The notes beneath the pieces were generated by a model. That model ran no database searches and had not been told where the DNA came from. It saw nothing but the letters and a program-made list of their open reading frames with translations. Both the position numbers and the translations under genes were made by a program. A stretch of 64,000 nucleotides of DNA from Blastomussa wellsi (lineage: Eukaryota; Cnidaria; Anthozoa; Scleractinia; Plerogyridae), in the NCBI GenBank assembly GCA_947652115.1, contig OX393562.1, positions 8,923,374 to 8,987,373 of the forward strand. The letters are read 5' to 3'. Position 1 is the stretch's first letter. Every line of letters starts with the position of its first letter. Shown piece by piece: positions 8,934-18,521 of the stretch.

Positions 8934-9119
8934 AAATTTCGGGAAGTTTTTTCAACCGGTTCGTCGCCCGATTCCGAGGGCTACGACATCGCGTTGCGAG
9001 AGGAGATGGAGGCAGAGCTGGCTCGCCCCGAGTCTCCTCTCGTGGAGTCGAGCTCCTCCGAGGAGTACGTCACACAAAATGTGTTGAAAAGAATAAGATA
9101 CAATCGGGCGTGGGGGTAG
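8934..9119 (+). CDS. P2: short acidic ORF, probably incomplete
   Basis: The open frame ends at TAG 9117-9119 and reads PDSEGYDIALREEMEAELARPESPLVESSSSEE (quoted in part: EMEAELARPESP). It is acidic and Ser-rich, with the base composition of the P2 genes downstream. There is no ATG near the 5' end, only an internal one, so the 5' part is lost or spliced. Function unknown. Confidence 0.3.
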   Translation, partial: KFREVFSTGSSPDSEGYDIALREEMEAELARPESPLVESSSSEEYVTQNVLKRIRYNRAWG

Positions 9120-9188
9120 CTAATTCCATAAGTCAATGGGAAAGGGACAGAGAACTTCAACGGGGAATACCAAGGGGAATACCAAGAC

Positions 9189-9443
9189 ATGAAGCGTTTT
9201 CACGAAATTCTAGCTCGCGAATATGTGGTAGAGCTTCAACATCTTCGCAAAGCCGAACACGAATTTTTGATCACCAACGACCTTTTTGAATATTTCCCAA
9301 AACATGTGAGTGTGGGTGTGTCTTCATCCATAACCAAAACGCGTGACATTCAACCATGCTACAATGAAAATGAAAACCGCATTCGGGTAAGAATTCCACT
9401 CGTTCGAATTTCGGACAACCGTAGTCTTCTAAATTTAAACTAG
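9189..9443 (+). CDS. P2: unknown 84-aa ORF
   Basis: Starts MKRFHEILAREYVVELQHLRKAE and ends RISDNRSLLNLN. It is amphipathic in the first half. It directly precedes the penton-like genes. No family is recognised, and it could be a chance frame. Confidence 0.3.
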   Translation: MKRFHEILAREYVVELQHLRKAEHEFLITNDLFEYFPKHVSVGVSSSITKTRDIQPCYNENENRIRVRIPLVRISDNRSLLNLN

Positions 9444-9454
9444 GAACGTCCTTC

Positions 9455-10224
9455 TTGTTCCGTTTCGAGTGGCACTTGAAGTACGGCGACGGAACTTACG
9501 CCGATGCCGACGCCACGACGTTGGAGATCACGCGTGACAATCTGGAATGGCTGCACCCCAACATCACCAGCGGTACCCAACTCGTGCAAGCCGTGACACA
9601 TCTCTACTACAAGAGGTTGCAAGACATCGACGTGGACGCCGACGGGGGCGAGAAATTTTACACCCAACTCGTGTCCGGCCAAGACGAATTCGTCTTTGAA
9701 AACGGCGAGACGTTCACGAGGGACGCCAATCGTTATCCAGCCGTGTTCGTGGGATTTCAATTGGCCCGAAACATGGGATGGATCGAGGTGACGGGTCCGC
9801 CCGATGCTCCCGTCTACGGTCTGGGTAACAATTTACGCAAAGACTTTCACGACGACACCGTGCCCGATGCCACCGACATCGACGAATTTTACAAAGTGGA
9901 CAACGACGCCCTCCAGTTGAGCTGTTTCTGCAATTGGGTTTTTCGTACCTGGACGAAAGTTACGAAAGAGCCTTCGGGTCCAATCGGCGCCAACTGTTCG
10001 TGCACTCCAACGTGGTGGAAAGCATCCCCGTGGGCATACGCATGACGAATCTCTTGGGGGACATTCCGTACTCCTTGGAACGACGCGGCTACGAGATGCA
10101 ACACGTTCGATATATACCTTCACGTGGAGAACTCTTGGACATTATCGAGATCGTCGTGAAATAGGAAGACGACACCGACGTTCACTTTGAAACCGAGAAC
10201 ACCGTGGTGACGTTACATTTCAAG
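9455..10224 (+). pseudogene. P2: penton-like minor capsid gene, copy 1 (5' truncated)
   Basis: Lacks an ATG and the conserved N-terminus found in copy 2. Shared with copy 2 are FEWHLKYGDG-type strands, LQLSCFCNW, the pair VHSNVVESIPVG..LLGDI, and YIPSRGELLDIIEI..VVTLHF. A frameshift lies near 9938 and an in-frame TAG at 10162-10164. Proteins with this C-terminal pattern accompany Polinton capsid genes and are thought to be minor capsid (penton-like) proteins. It lies immediately upstream of its paralogue, so it is a tandem duplicate. Confidence 0.6.
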
Positions 10225-10225
10225 T

Positions 10226-11245
10226 ATGCCTGGTATAGAGTTTTACCTCACGTTACCCAGCGACAGCAGTCGCCACGAATATCCCAAGAATGCGAACAAT
10301 AACTTCAAAGTGCGACTACCCAATCCCATTCGTTTGGTAGGATATGGTTGGAAAGTGGGATTGAGAAGCATTTCCTTACCCGATGCCAAGATCGACTTGA
10401 CGAAATTCAATTCCTTGAACAGTCCTCTCCTGGGCGTCAAGTGGTTGGCCAAAACGAAAGTTGGTATAAGTAGACTTAAGGTGGAACAACGATCCACAGA
10501 GTTGGCGTTCGACGACATCCTTTACAACGAGAACATTGTGGACTGTCTCAGTTTCGTGAAAGCCTTGATATTCAGGTTTGAACATGTGACCAATTCCAAA
10601 CCCAGCCACAATGACTTGACACGGGATCAGACGAATCGATTGAAATTGGAATACACCTTCACGTGGGAAGGTGACGAGTTGTTGTTGGACAACTCAGAGT
10701 TGAACATTCTCTATGCCGACTCCGTTTTCAAAATGATGTTTAACGAAACGTTGGCTTTTTACATGGATTGGGTCAAGAAAAAAGAGAACGGAGAAATCGT
10801 GCTCGGACCAAACCTGAAGGAGGAACACTACGCCACCCAGATACCCAATCCTGCAGACGTACCCAAAGAAGATGGAGAAGAGGCCTCGTTCTGGCGCCTC
10901 AAAGACGGAAAGTTGTACTTGAGTTGCTTGTGCAATTGGTGATTCGTCAACTTCGATAGAGCCTTTCAAAAAGTGATAGGAGAGGCATCGCATTCGTTTA
11001 TCGTGTACTCGGACGTGGCACAGAGTTCCGTGGTGGGCGATCCAGTCACCGATCTGTTGCGAGAAGTCAACTACGTGAGAAAAGGACGAGGCAACGCCTA
11101 CTTCGAACCGCTCCACGTACAATATATTCCGGTGCGCAGGGACACGTTGGACATTATCGAGACACAAGTGTCCGAGACGAACGGAACGTTGACGAAATTC
11201 GGTGGAGGCAGGACCCTCTTGACGTTACATTTCAAACGAGAATGA
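10226..11245 (+). pseudogene. P2: penton-like minor capsid gene, copy 2 (one nonsense codon)
   Basis: The frame is complete: MPGIEFYLTLPSDSSRHEYP at the start, LPNPIRLVGYGWKVGLRSI next, then YLSCLCNW, FIVYSDVAQSSVVGDP, QYIPVRRDTLDIIE and TLLTLHFKRE. An in-frame TGA at 10940-10942 interrupts it. The FYLTLPS start and the HSFIVYSD..TLHF end are hallmarks of a widespread Polinton-associated structural protein. It overlaps the next ORF by 4 bases (ATGA). The virion role is inferred from family context. Confidence 0.7.
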
Positions 11246-11518
11246 GAGGAGGTAGTTTGACGCGCTACGTACCCGACCAAGACGGCACCGGTTTCTTCAA
11301 AGACATACTTTCCGCCAGCGCCCGAGAAGGTTGGCGAGGTTTAAAAGGGGTCCATTGGGTCTACCCGTCAACAGGAGCCAAGCAGGAAAGCAGGAGCCAA
11401 GAGAGGAGCGAAACGCACGGTGAAACGTACGATAGAAAGAGAAGCCAGCAAGAGACTAAAGAGAGGCCGCAACGATCTGTTTGGTTCGCGATTAATCCCA
11501 TCTATTCAAGACGCGTGA
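11242..11518 (+). pseudogene. P2: basic core-like protein, frameshifted
   Basis: Begins MRGGSLTRYVPDQDGTGFFKDIL and, after a frameshift near 11340-11390, continues with a Lys/Arg-rich tail (GAKRGAKRTVKRTIEREASK) ending GSRLIPSIQDA. Small basic DNA-condensing proteins of this type are common in adeno-like viruses and Polintons. The start overlaps the preceding stop. Assignment rests on composition, position and the GxGFFKDIL-like start. Confidence 0.5.
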
Positions 11519-11554
11519 AACGGATAAGGGGAATAAGTCAAACAGAGCGGAGAG

Positions 11555-11683
11555 GTGCAGCTGGTCCTGAATTTTGGTGCTAATCCAGTAGTCAACATCA
11601 CCGTCGTGGTGTATGGCGAATTCGAAAACCTGTTAGAAGTCGACGCCAACAAAGCCGTCCTGTACAACGGTGTACGAGCGCTG
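11555..11683 (+). pseudogene. P2: remnant resembling the capsid protein C-terminus
   Basis: About 40 codons (LVLNFGANPVVNITVVVYGEF, then ENLLEVDANKAVLYNG) resemble the last beta strands of Polinton major capsid proteins. The rest of a ~500-aa gene is missing between this point and the core-like gene, so the capsid gene was deleted. The frame runs on into the protease without a stop. Homology is inferred from pattern and position only. Confidence 0.4.
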
Positions 11684-12259
11684 ATGGAACGTGTGGCCTT
11701 GAACAACGTGCAGTTGGACCATTTGGCAGAAGCAGACCCTGTGTTGAAACCGCATTTCCACGGGACTGTGGCGTGCGACGAATTACCTCCGACCCCTCGT
11801 AAAGACGTGCCTAGGGGTTACATCGTCAACACGGATCCGTCCGACTAACCGGGTCGCCATTGGATCTCCCTGTGGACCGAAGGCAACGTGTGCGAGGTGA
11901 TGGACAGTTACGCGTTGCCTTTGGAGGTGAACCAGACCACAGGACCGTTGCAAGCGTGGTTAAAGAAACATTGGAAATACGCGATCCGCAACGGACAGAG
12001 TTTACAGTCGCTGTTCAGCAAGAGTTGCGGCGATTACGCCCTGTTGTATTTGAGTTCGAAAGCCAGAAACGAAAGCATGCAATACTTTGTAAATCGATTC
12101 TCGAAACACGATTACGCGGCAAACGACCACAAAGTAAGACAGATGTTACGAGAAAAAATAGTAAGAGCATTAGGATGGCACGACGATTGTAAACGACCTC
12201 ACGTTCAGAACACTGTGCGATGGCACGGCGGTGTAAATCAGTTGATTTGCGAATGTTAA
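11684..12259 (+). pseudogene. P2: adenain-like cysteine protease, one nonsense codon
   Basis: Adenovirus-type maturation proteases cleave capsid and core precursors. Visible landmarks: CDELPP, GYIVNTDPSD, then HWISLW (catalytic His), VMDSYALPLE (acidic residue) and SCGDYALLYL (catalytic Cys). A TAA at 11846-11848 falls between NTDPSD and the His motif. Otherwise the frame is open over 191 codons, the usual size. The stop overlaps the start of the ATPase gene. Confidence 0.75.
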
Positions 12260-12962
12260 TAAAGACGTGCGAAAACGATGCCTGTAGTCACTCTGTACCC
12301 ATGGATCGAGGAGAAGCGTTTGCCTTCAACTGTCCGTGCAACATCTTGATCGTGGGACCGTCGGGCTGCGGTAAGACGGTCTTCACTTCCAAACTCTTGA
12401 CGGAAAACGCCGACTTGTTCAGATCGTCTGCCAAGGTCGTACGATACTGTTACGGTGCGTGGCAGGACAAATTCGAGGAAATGCAGCGAAAAGGCATCAA
12501 ATTCCACGAAGGCATTCCAGACACGAACGATTTGAAAAAGTTGTTTCCGAAAGGAGGCGTACTGGTGATGGACGATTTGATGGACGAAGGAGGCAGCGAC
12601 AAACGAGTGCTCGATCTATTCACCAAACACTCTCATCATCAAAACATCACGGTGTTGCACTTGTGTCAAGACATGTTCCCGCCCGGCAAGTACGCCAAGA
12701 GCATTTCCAGAAACGCGCATTATGTGGTAGCATTCAAGAACGCTAGAGACCAATTGGGATTTAGAAACTTGGTGCTTCAAGCGTTTCCAAATAAGTGACG
12801 TGCACTACTGGTACGAGACGAGACGACAGACGAGTGACAGACCGTCCTTTCGGTTACATGGTCTTGGACTTGCATCCTGCCAGTAGCGACGATCGACCAC
12901 TCCTCAGTCACTTGTTAAAAGACGAAGGATACGTGCGATGTCATCAGTTTGTGAAAAGGTGA
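12253..12962 (+). pseudogene. P2: genome-packaging ATPase, late frameshift
   Basis: Walker A (VGPSGCGKT) and Walker B (GVLVMDDLMDEG) are intact. They are followed by the sensor region VLHLCQDMFPPGKYAKSISRN. Near 12795 the frame breaks; the C-terminal segment (PFGYMVLDLHPASSDDRPLL) continues in another frame to TGA 12960-12962. ATG choice: 12253 overlaps the protease stop; 12301 is an alternative. The ATPase is clearly different from the P1 and P4 type (GPTNSGKS), showing a separate lineage. Confidence 0.75.
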
Positions 12963-13186
12963 TGCAGCTACGCGACATTTCGTGGTGCAGGTTCGTGCAC
13001 CGATGCAGGCAACACTTGAGAAAGATGAAGCCCGACGACATTGATCGCGACGCGATGACGCGATTGGCGACGACGTGTAAGACGTGGGAGGACGTGGACG
13101 ATCTGGTCCGAGCAGATATCGAGACTTACTTCAGAGAATTGATTCAATCGTTACGCGATGAGCAGTCCTTACAGACGTCCCACTGA
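12962..13186 (+). CDS. P2: unknown 74-aa protein
   Basis: ATG overlaps the ATPase stop (TGATG), a coupling typical of this compact cassette. The product is acidic and helical (DDIDRDAMTRLATTCKTWED). It overlaps the next gene by 29 bp. No family recognised. Confidence 0.4.
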   Translation: MQLRDISWCRFVHRCRQHLRKMKPDDIDRDAMTRLATTCKTWEDVDDLVRADIETYFRELIQSLRDEQSLQTSH

Positions 13187-13751
13187 GGAAGATTTACCTT
13201 CAGTGGGAGTGGGCAGATCTTCGGACGTACCGTCGATGGGAGACCTTATTCACATGGCGTTAATCATGTCGCCTTTGGGCCCTCATCCCATCGACCCCCT
13301 CGATTTGGATCGACTGGATCGTCAACAGCTGCAAGCCATGGACGACATACACCAAGACATCATGGCTGCCTTGAGTCCCGCACACGTGGACGAGATGATC
13401 CAAAACGCCTACGGCACGCCTGGCGTAGGTTCCAACCCACACCCGTTTTCTCCACTCCTTCTCCTGCAGGAGTGGGAACTCCCAGCAGACCGACGGTCCC
13501 ACACAAGAGCCCTCGCAAGTGTCTTCCCTCGAGTAGCAGCAGTAGCAGCAGCAGCGGCAGCCCTCAAAGACCGACGAGAGCGAATCACAGACGAATTGCA
13601 GCGTCAATTGCAAATGTTGTTAAATGATCAAGGTCAATCGGCAGCTGGACGACGCATCGCTGGTATCACGATCAGCAACACCATCACCACGACCTACAAA
13701 GACGGAGGCAGACCGAGCGTGCGATGCAGTTCTACGCGAGTGAGCGATTGA
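13158..13751 (+). CDS. P2: conserved Polinton protein with ITISNTITTTYKDGG tail
   Basis: The 197-aa ORF has an N-terminal acidic/hydrophobic part (LIHMALIMSPLGPHPIDP), a low-complexity middle and a basic helix before the C-terminal ITISNTITTTYKDGGRPSV. Similar tails occur in a small Polinton protein. In the middle (13440-13620) another frame gives a Ser/Pro-rich product, so frame use there is uncertain and a pair of frameshifts is possible. Function unknown. Confidence 0.5.
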   Translation: MSSPYRRPTEEDLPSVGVGRSSDVPSMGDLIHMALIMSPLGPHPIDPLDLDRLDRQQLQAMDDIHQDIMAALSPAHVDEMIQNAYGTPGVGSNPHPFSPLLLLQEWELPADRRSHTRALASVFPRVAAVAAAAAALKDRRERITDELQRQLQMLLNDQGQSAAGRRIAGITISNTITTTYKDGGRPSVRCSSTRVSD

Positions 13752-13752
13752 G

Positions 13753-14279
13753 ATGGAACGACAGGTGTCTCTCTTGAACGGGACCCATGCCAAGTGCCCA
13801 TTGGACCACAAATTATTCTACAAGTTGGACGGACTCTTTGCGTTTTACGATCGTCAATGGTGGTGTCATCGTAAAATATTTTACCATTTCAAGTGGTGTC
13901 ACGGTTGTTTGAACGCGTTGGCTTTAATCGTAGTGTCAGCAGGGATCGTCGTGGGTTCCGTGTTGGGAAACAGTATCCTGATCGCTTGTTTGTCGGCGGC
14001 AGGTACCGTGGTCAAGGGATTGAACGATTTCAAAAAGTTTTTGTTCAAAGTCGACGTGTGTCGTTTTGCCTACACACCTACGACAAGACGTTAATCGAGT
14101 TGAGAACCTACGCACGAGGTCTTCCCATGGACGAGTTGGACGGATTCTTGATGAAGATGCAAACCTTGGACGACACCATCACCGATTTCACACCGCCCAT
14201 GTCTGACAAGTGCATGCGAGACTACGAAAAAACATTTCGTTACGATCACGTGGATAAAAGTGAGAGCACGACGGTGTAA
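13753..14279 (+). pseudogene. P2: two-pass membrane protein, one frameshift
   Basis: The N-terminal part has a conserved-looking WCHRKIFYHFKWCHGC stretch and then a long hydrophobic region (ALIVVSAGIVVGSVLG, ILIACLSAAGTVV) that could form two membrane helices. A frameshift near 14075 moves the rest (LIELRTYARGLPMDELDGF, LDDTITDFTPPMSDK) to another frame ending at 14279. The layout resembles a membrane protein family often found in invertebrate Polintons. Role unknown. Confidence 0.6.
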
Positions 14280-14294
14280 GAATTAGTTTCAGCA

Positions 14295-14560
14295 ATGAAG
14301 GGGAGACGAACAGGTCGTGGTAGAGACAAAAAGGAGGACTCTTTGCCATGGCGGCACTTATTCCAGCTTTGGTTGCCGGAGGAAAGGCCATAGCAGCGGG
14401 TGCTCTGTCCGGAGCCGCAAGGTACGGTGCGAAAAAAGAATTGGAAGCATTAGAAAGAAGAAGAAGAAAACGAAAAGCCCCCTCGCGGTCACAATTGAGT
14501 TCTGCAGCCAAGAAACAAGGAAAAGTCATCTCGCGCATTGTAAAAGGCTTTGCGGGATGA
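14295..14560 (+). pseudogene. P2: basic/hydrophobic core-like protein 1
   Basis: A basic start (MKGRRTGRGRDKKED) lies in one frame. A hydrophobic Gly/Ala segment (ALIPALVAGGKAIAAGALSG) followed by RRRRKRKAPS lies in another, from an ATG at 14348. The arrangement basic head, small hydrophobic Gly/Ala stretch, basic tail recalls adenovirus pX/mu precursors. A frameshift probably separates the parts. The stop overlaps the next start (GGATGA). Confidence 0.45.
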
Positions 14561-14904
14561 AAAGGAGGACTAAGACACGACGCAGAAGACGACAATGAGG
14601 CGGTGCATTGCTCAGTATACTCAAGAACGCTGCAACGATCGGGTACAAGAGGTATAAAAGAATGGGTGCCAAGGGTGTCACGGGTAGTTACAAAAGACGC
14701 TCTGCTCCGTGGGTAGTACAGAAGTCACGACCTCATAAAAGCAAACTGCGCGAACTGGCCAAACGCAAACACTCGGCCAAACGTCGACGTGAACAACTGT
14801 TGAAGCAACAAGGCAGCGGGTTTTTGAACGGTCTACGCAACGTCAAGAAAACCAAACCGATTGCCAAGAAAGTGGTTAAACTCGGCCGACGCATGCGACA
14901 ATGA
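14557..14904 (+). pseudogene. P2: basic core-like protein 2 (pX/mu-like), one nonsense codon
   Basis: Thirteen very basic residues (MKRRTKTRRRRRQ) precede TGA at 14596-14598. The same frame continues with GGALLSILKNAATIGYKRYK and a Lys/Arg-rich tail to 14904. A basic head followed by a GG and a short hydrophobic helix is the pX/mu pattern of adenoviruses. With the previous gene it forms a tandem pair. A CGA-to-TGA change is suspected but not provable here. Confidence 0.5.
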
Positions 14905-14907
14905 CCC

Positions 14908-15277
14908 GTGACCGTTCGCAGTGCACGTGACGATGAGGAAGACGACGACGTATTCTTAAACGCCCCTTTGGAAAACATGCTAAAACAAATAGTCAAAGCC
15001 AATAAGGCGACAGCTGCTGCAACACCCGCCGTAGTGGTTAAAAAAGGAATCCTCGACGCGATCCAAATCAGTTCCACGCAAGAAAACGATCAAACAGCAA
15101 CCTGCCACACCGTCCACGTCCCACGCAGAACAAGAACCAGAATCGAGAAGGTCGACTTTCAAAGAAAAACTGACGGGTCTGTTCAAGAGGAAGAGAAAAA
15201 CAGATGCAGAGCGATTGAGACCCGCGCCCGAGTGGGAAGATTGGCACAAAGGCAAGAAACTGAGACGTCCTTTGTAG
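14908..15277 (+). pseudogene. P2: acidic-to-basic virion-type protein, frameshifted
   Basis: The first frame (ARDDEEDDDVFLNAPLENMLKQIVKANK) is acidic then helical. Near 15050 the coding potential passes to another frame with a basic stretch (STFKEKLTGLFKRKRKTD) ending EWEDWHKGKKLRRPL and TAG at 15275-15277. Small proteins ending in a KLRRP-like motif are seen in Polintons. The start codon is unclear (GTG at 14908 or an ATG at 14901 in another frame). Confidence 0.45.
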
Positions 15278-15284
15278 CCTGAGT

Positions 15285-15644
15285 ATGACGAAACCGACGA
15301 AAAAGAGACGGGCGAGGAAGAGGAAGACGACTAGTGGATGGGGATTCGACATCCAGAAATTACTGGCAAAAATGGGAATGGAATTTCATTGGCCCGGATA
15401 TCAGTTCATGGGACCTGGCACTCATTTGAAAAAGAGACTAAAACGTGGCGACAAGGGCATCAATCGCCTGGATCGGATTGCAAGAAACCACGACATCGAT
15501 TATTCTCATGCCAAGAACCTACAAGACAAGTGGGTAGCGGACGCTAAGATGATAAGTGCGATAAACAAGTTACCCGGCAAGAAAACCATGACAGAACGCA
15601 TCGCAAGATTTATCATGCTAGCAAAGAAAAAAATCAAGTTGTAA
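15285..15644 (+). CDS. P2: phospholipase A2-domain protein, intact
   Basis: The 119-aa ORF has a basic N-terminus that looks like a nuclear localisation signal (KKRRARKRKT). A parvovirus-like PLA2 core follows: calcium-loop YQFMGPGTHL, catalytic pair in ARNHDIDYSHA, and a second Asp in WVADAKMI. Related domains in parvovirus VP1 and in adintoviruses help virions breach endosomal membranes. All key residues are visible and the frame is open, so this is one of the best preserved P2 genes. Confidence 0.75.
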   Translation: MTKPTKKRRARKRKTTSGWGFDIQKLLAKMGMEFHWPGYQFMGPGTHLKKRLKRGDKGINRLDRIARNHDIDYSHAKNLQDKWVADAKMISAINKLPGKKTMTERIARFIMLAKKKIKL

Positions 15645-15718
15645 AAACACAACAAAGCCTTTTATTGTTAACCGTGTGGATGTAAAAAAAACAATGTTCT
15701 TAAAAATTCAAATGTTCA

Positions 15719-15870
15719 TTAAGAATCTTTCCTCATCTTCTTTTTGTACTTGTCCAACTGGTCACGCTTTTCCCACTCGAGAAGGGCAAAGTGATCAAAT
15801 TCCAATCTGTTAAAAAGGTCGGGAAATGCATATCCATACACATCTCATTCAGGGTTCTAGGCAGTTCGGG
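15719..15870 (-). pseudogene. P2: small antisense ORF
   Basis: On the minus strand the frame reads FPDLFNRLEFDHFALLEWEK and continues RDQLDKYKKKMRKDS to TAA at 15719-15721. Upstream, after a frameshift, another frame gives RTLNEMCMDMHFP from near 15870. A TATAAAA box lies on the same strand at about 15880-15890. The LNEMCMD..F start looks like a short helical adaptor motif, but I cannot name the family. It is the only P2 gene on the minus strand. Confidence 0.4.
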
Positions 15871-15874
15871 AGTC

Positions 15875-16030
15875 GTTCCTTTTATAGGGTACTGCACTCG
15901 TGCTCATTCCCTCTCGTTCGTCTGTTATGGGGGTACCCCCTCCTTGTGGAGTGCTTCTTGCAGGGTCTTGTACTGGGGGTACCCCATGACAGTGAGGGAG
16001 TGAGTACTACACCTTATAAAAGGTCACTCG
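15875..16030. promoter_or_regulatory. P2: bidirectional promoter region with two TATA boxes
   Basis: CCTATAAAAGG is read on the minus strand (about 15880-15890) towards the small antisense ORF. CTTATAAAAGG is read on the plus strand (about 16013-16023), ~150 bp before the PolB start. Between them the palindrome GGGGGTACCCC occurs twice (around 15928 and 15976). This is the only divergent gene boundary in P2. Confidence 0.55.
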
Positions 16031-16174
16031 AATCTTTGATGGTCACTGTGAAAGACATGCTTGCAGTAAGGCCCTTTACAAATACTGATTGGTGCTTTTC
16101 AGACTCACCGGTGACGACCATCTCGTTCTAGTTCTGTTCCGGCTTCGGCCCGTTCCTCTAGGAACGACAATTCT

Positions 16175-18240
16175 TTGGCTTCGGCCCGTTCCTTTAGGAA
16201 CAAAAGAAAAAGATCTTTCTCTGACGACGACGAAGAAAGGGTTCACAATCCTTCGCTCGCCGCCTTGTTGGACAATGAAGAAGAAGACGACGACATATGG
16301 GTCTTGGATCCTTCGCTCGACGCCATCTTGGATGGAGAACATCGACAAGTGGGTGGTGGTCCGCCCTTGTTGGATTTTCAGCTCCGCCCCGTGGGACCGC
16401 GCAGGACCTGGCGTCAAGTCCTAGACCGCCAACGGTTCCAGGTCACGCTACACCAAAACCGAGAGCCGACGCCTCGAGATGACTTGTGCCGTGAAGTGAC
16501 CAAGGCCCTACAAAGAACCATTCGTCACCAGATTGCCTCGGACTCGACTTTACAGCCCCATTCCACTCTGCACTTCACGCTGCAGTCGGACGCTTTCACC
16601 CACACCTTCCAGCCCACATCCTTCACCGCGGAGGAGTTCGAGGATGGCAGTGATCGATTGGATATGTATCTCCAATCCCTCGCGGCCAAACTCAACTCGA
16701 ACACACAGTTCGAGGCAGACGACTCCTTCACCATGGAGACGACCTTCATCCGTACCCCTGGTCGTGGTAGCGGTAACGGGAAGAAACACCGACCCGGACG
16801 TGAGGTGGTACAAAAATTACAGGCACGTAAAAAGTCTGTCGTAGTCAAAAAAACGAAGACGAGTTATTACCGGATACCAAATCAAAGTCATGTCTGTGGA
16901 CAAACCACACTGCATCGTCTTCGCGGGACCACCTGTCCCAAAACAGATCCTCCTCGTCAAGGTCGACGTGCACTACCACGGGTGCAACTCGCATGGCGGG
17001 TTCCTGTCCAAATCGCATTACTGCCATGACTGCGATCGAGGCTACGACGTGGACGACATAGATCATCATCCGGGCAGAGGCAAATGGTGCCGTTCTTGCG
17101 AGAAGAGCAATTGCCCCGACTTCACCTCGGCCAAAGGTGCTCTTCAACCCAGTTCCTTTCCGTCTCCTTCTCTTTCTTGCAACCTCTGCCATTGTCGTTT
17201 CTTCGGACAGACGTGTTTCTCGTCACACTTTAAAGAAACAGAGAAGAGCCGTTCCTTGTGCGTAACGAATAAAAAGTGTCTTTCGTGTTGCAAGACGTAC
17301 GAGGCTGCCTCCAAAGAAAAGAATAGCAGAAAGCGATGCGCACACAAGTGCGGGTGGGACAAGTGCCCGTTCTGTGAAAAAGAGGTGTAACTGGCAACGC
17401 ACAAATGCTACATCCAACCCGTAGACCAAGAAAAAGACAAACCGAAATTGATGAAGGTACCTTTGGCAGAAGTGGGTACGCGCGCCATCGTGGAAATGGA
17501 CGAGGACGGTCAGGCGTGGGTCGAAAAGCCGAAACCACTCTTCGTGTACGCGGACTACGAAGCCGTCACCGACACCGACGGTGTTTAAACACCCATCCTC
17601 CTGTGTTGAGCCAGAAGATGACACCCTCTCCTTCTACGGTCTATCATGCACCACCACGGACTTGATGGAGTACCTAGACGGATTAACTGTAGACGAATAC
17701 GGAGACATATGCAAGGTCATCTGCGTCTTCCACAATTTCAAGGGGTACGATGGCATGTTCGTACTCAAGCACCTGTATGACAGTCATCGTACCGTGGAAA
17801 ACCAGATCTGCATCGGGACCAAAGTACTCTCCCTCTCTACTGGTGAAATCACGTTCAAGGACTCCCTCTGCTTTCTTTCTTTCCCTCTCTCGGCCTTTCC
17901 CGAAACCTTCGGAATCACCGAACAGTGCAAGGGCTTCTTCCCGCATCTGTTCAATACGGCGGAAAATCAAGATTACGAGGGACCGATGCATCCAGCCGAA
18001 ACGTACGACCCAGAAGGGATGCCTGCCAAAGTCAACGCTTCGTTCGAGACTTGGTACGCCGACAAGCTCGACAACGACTACCACTTCATTCTCAAAACAG
18101 AGATGGAAGCGTACTGCGTCTCGGACGTAAAACTCCTAAAGGCAGGCTGTCAAAAGTTCCAGGAGCAGTTTGAAGAAAAGGCCGAGTTCAATCCTATGGA
18201 GAGGTGTATCACCATCGCCTCGGCCTGCAATCGTTACTGG
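16175..18240 (+). pseudogene. P2: protein-primed family B DNA polymerase, 5' part
   Basis: PolB copies the element's DNA. The N-terminal region (to ~16860) is acidic, with a repeated NPSLAALLD/DPSLDAILD motif, then FTAEEFEDGSDRLDMYLQSL. A deletion or frameshift near 16870 leads to MSVDKPHCIVFAGPP and a Cys/His-rich region (HDCDRGYD, WCRSCEKSNCPDF, CNLCHCRFFG). TAA at 17388 and another stop near 17587 flank the exonuclease motif YADYEAV. The frame at 17581 continues (FHNFKGYDGMFVL, YCVSDVKLLKAGC) to ACNRYW, where a LINE was inserted. The 3' part resumes at 39961. Confidence 0.8.
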
Positions 18241-18521
18241 TTACTTTATAAGAGCATGGTACAGCCTTACTTAGAATATTGTTCTCCTCTCTGGGACAAC
18301 TGCGGAAAATTACTAAAAGACAAGCTTCAAAGATTTCAATCTCGTGCTGCTAGGGTTCTTACCGGTGCCAATTATGATATTCGTTCCTCTGAAATAATCC
18401 AGACCCTCTCTTGGGACACACTTAATGCGAGGCGGCTTCGTGCCAAATCAACATTGATGCATAAAATACTAAATGATGACACCGCGCCCAACCTTAGGAA
18501 CTCTTTTGTTAGAAGGAATGT
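18241..18521 (+). mobile_element. LINE 3' fragment, left portion (in P2 PolB)
   Basis: Encodes the end of a reverse transcriptase of the CR1/L2-like type (VQPYLEYCSPLWDNCGKLL, LQRFQSRAARVLTGANY). It is 5' truncated and starts right after TACTGG (18235-18240), which is repeated at 39961-39966, giving a 6-bp target duplication. P3 splits it at AATGT (18517-18521). The rest is at 39485-39960. Confidence 0.85.
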
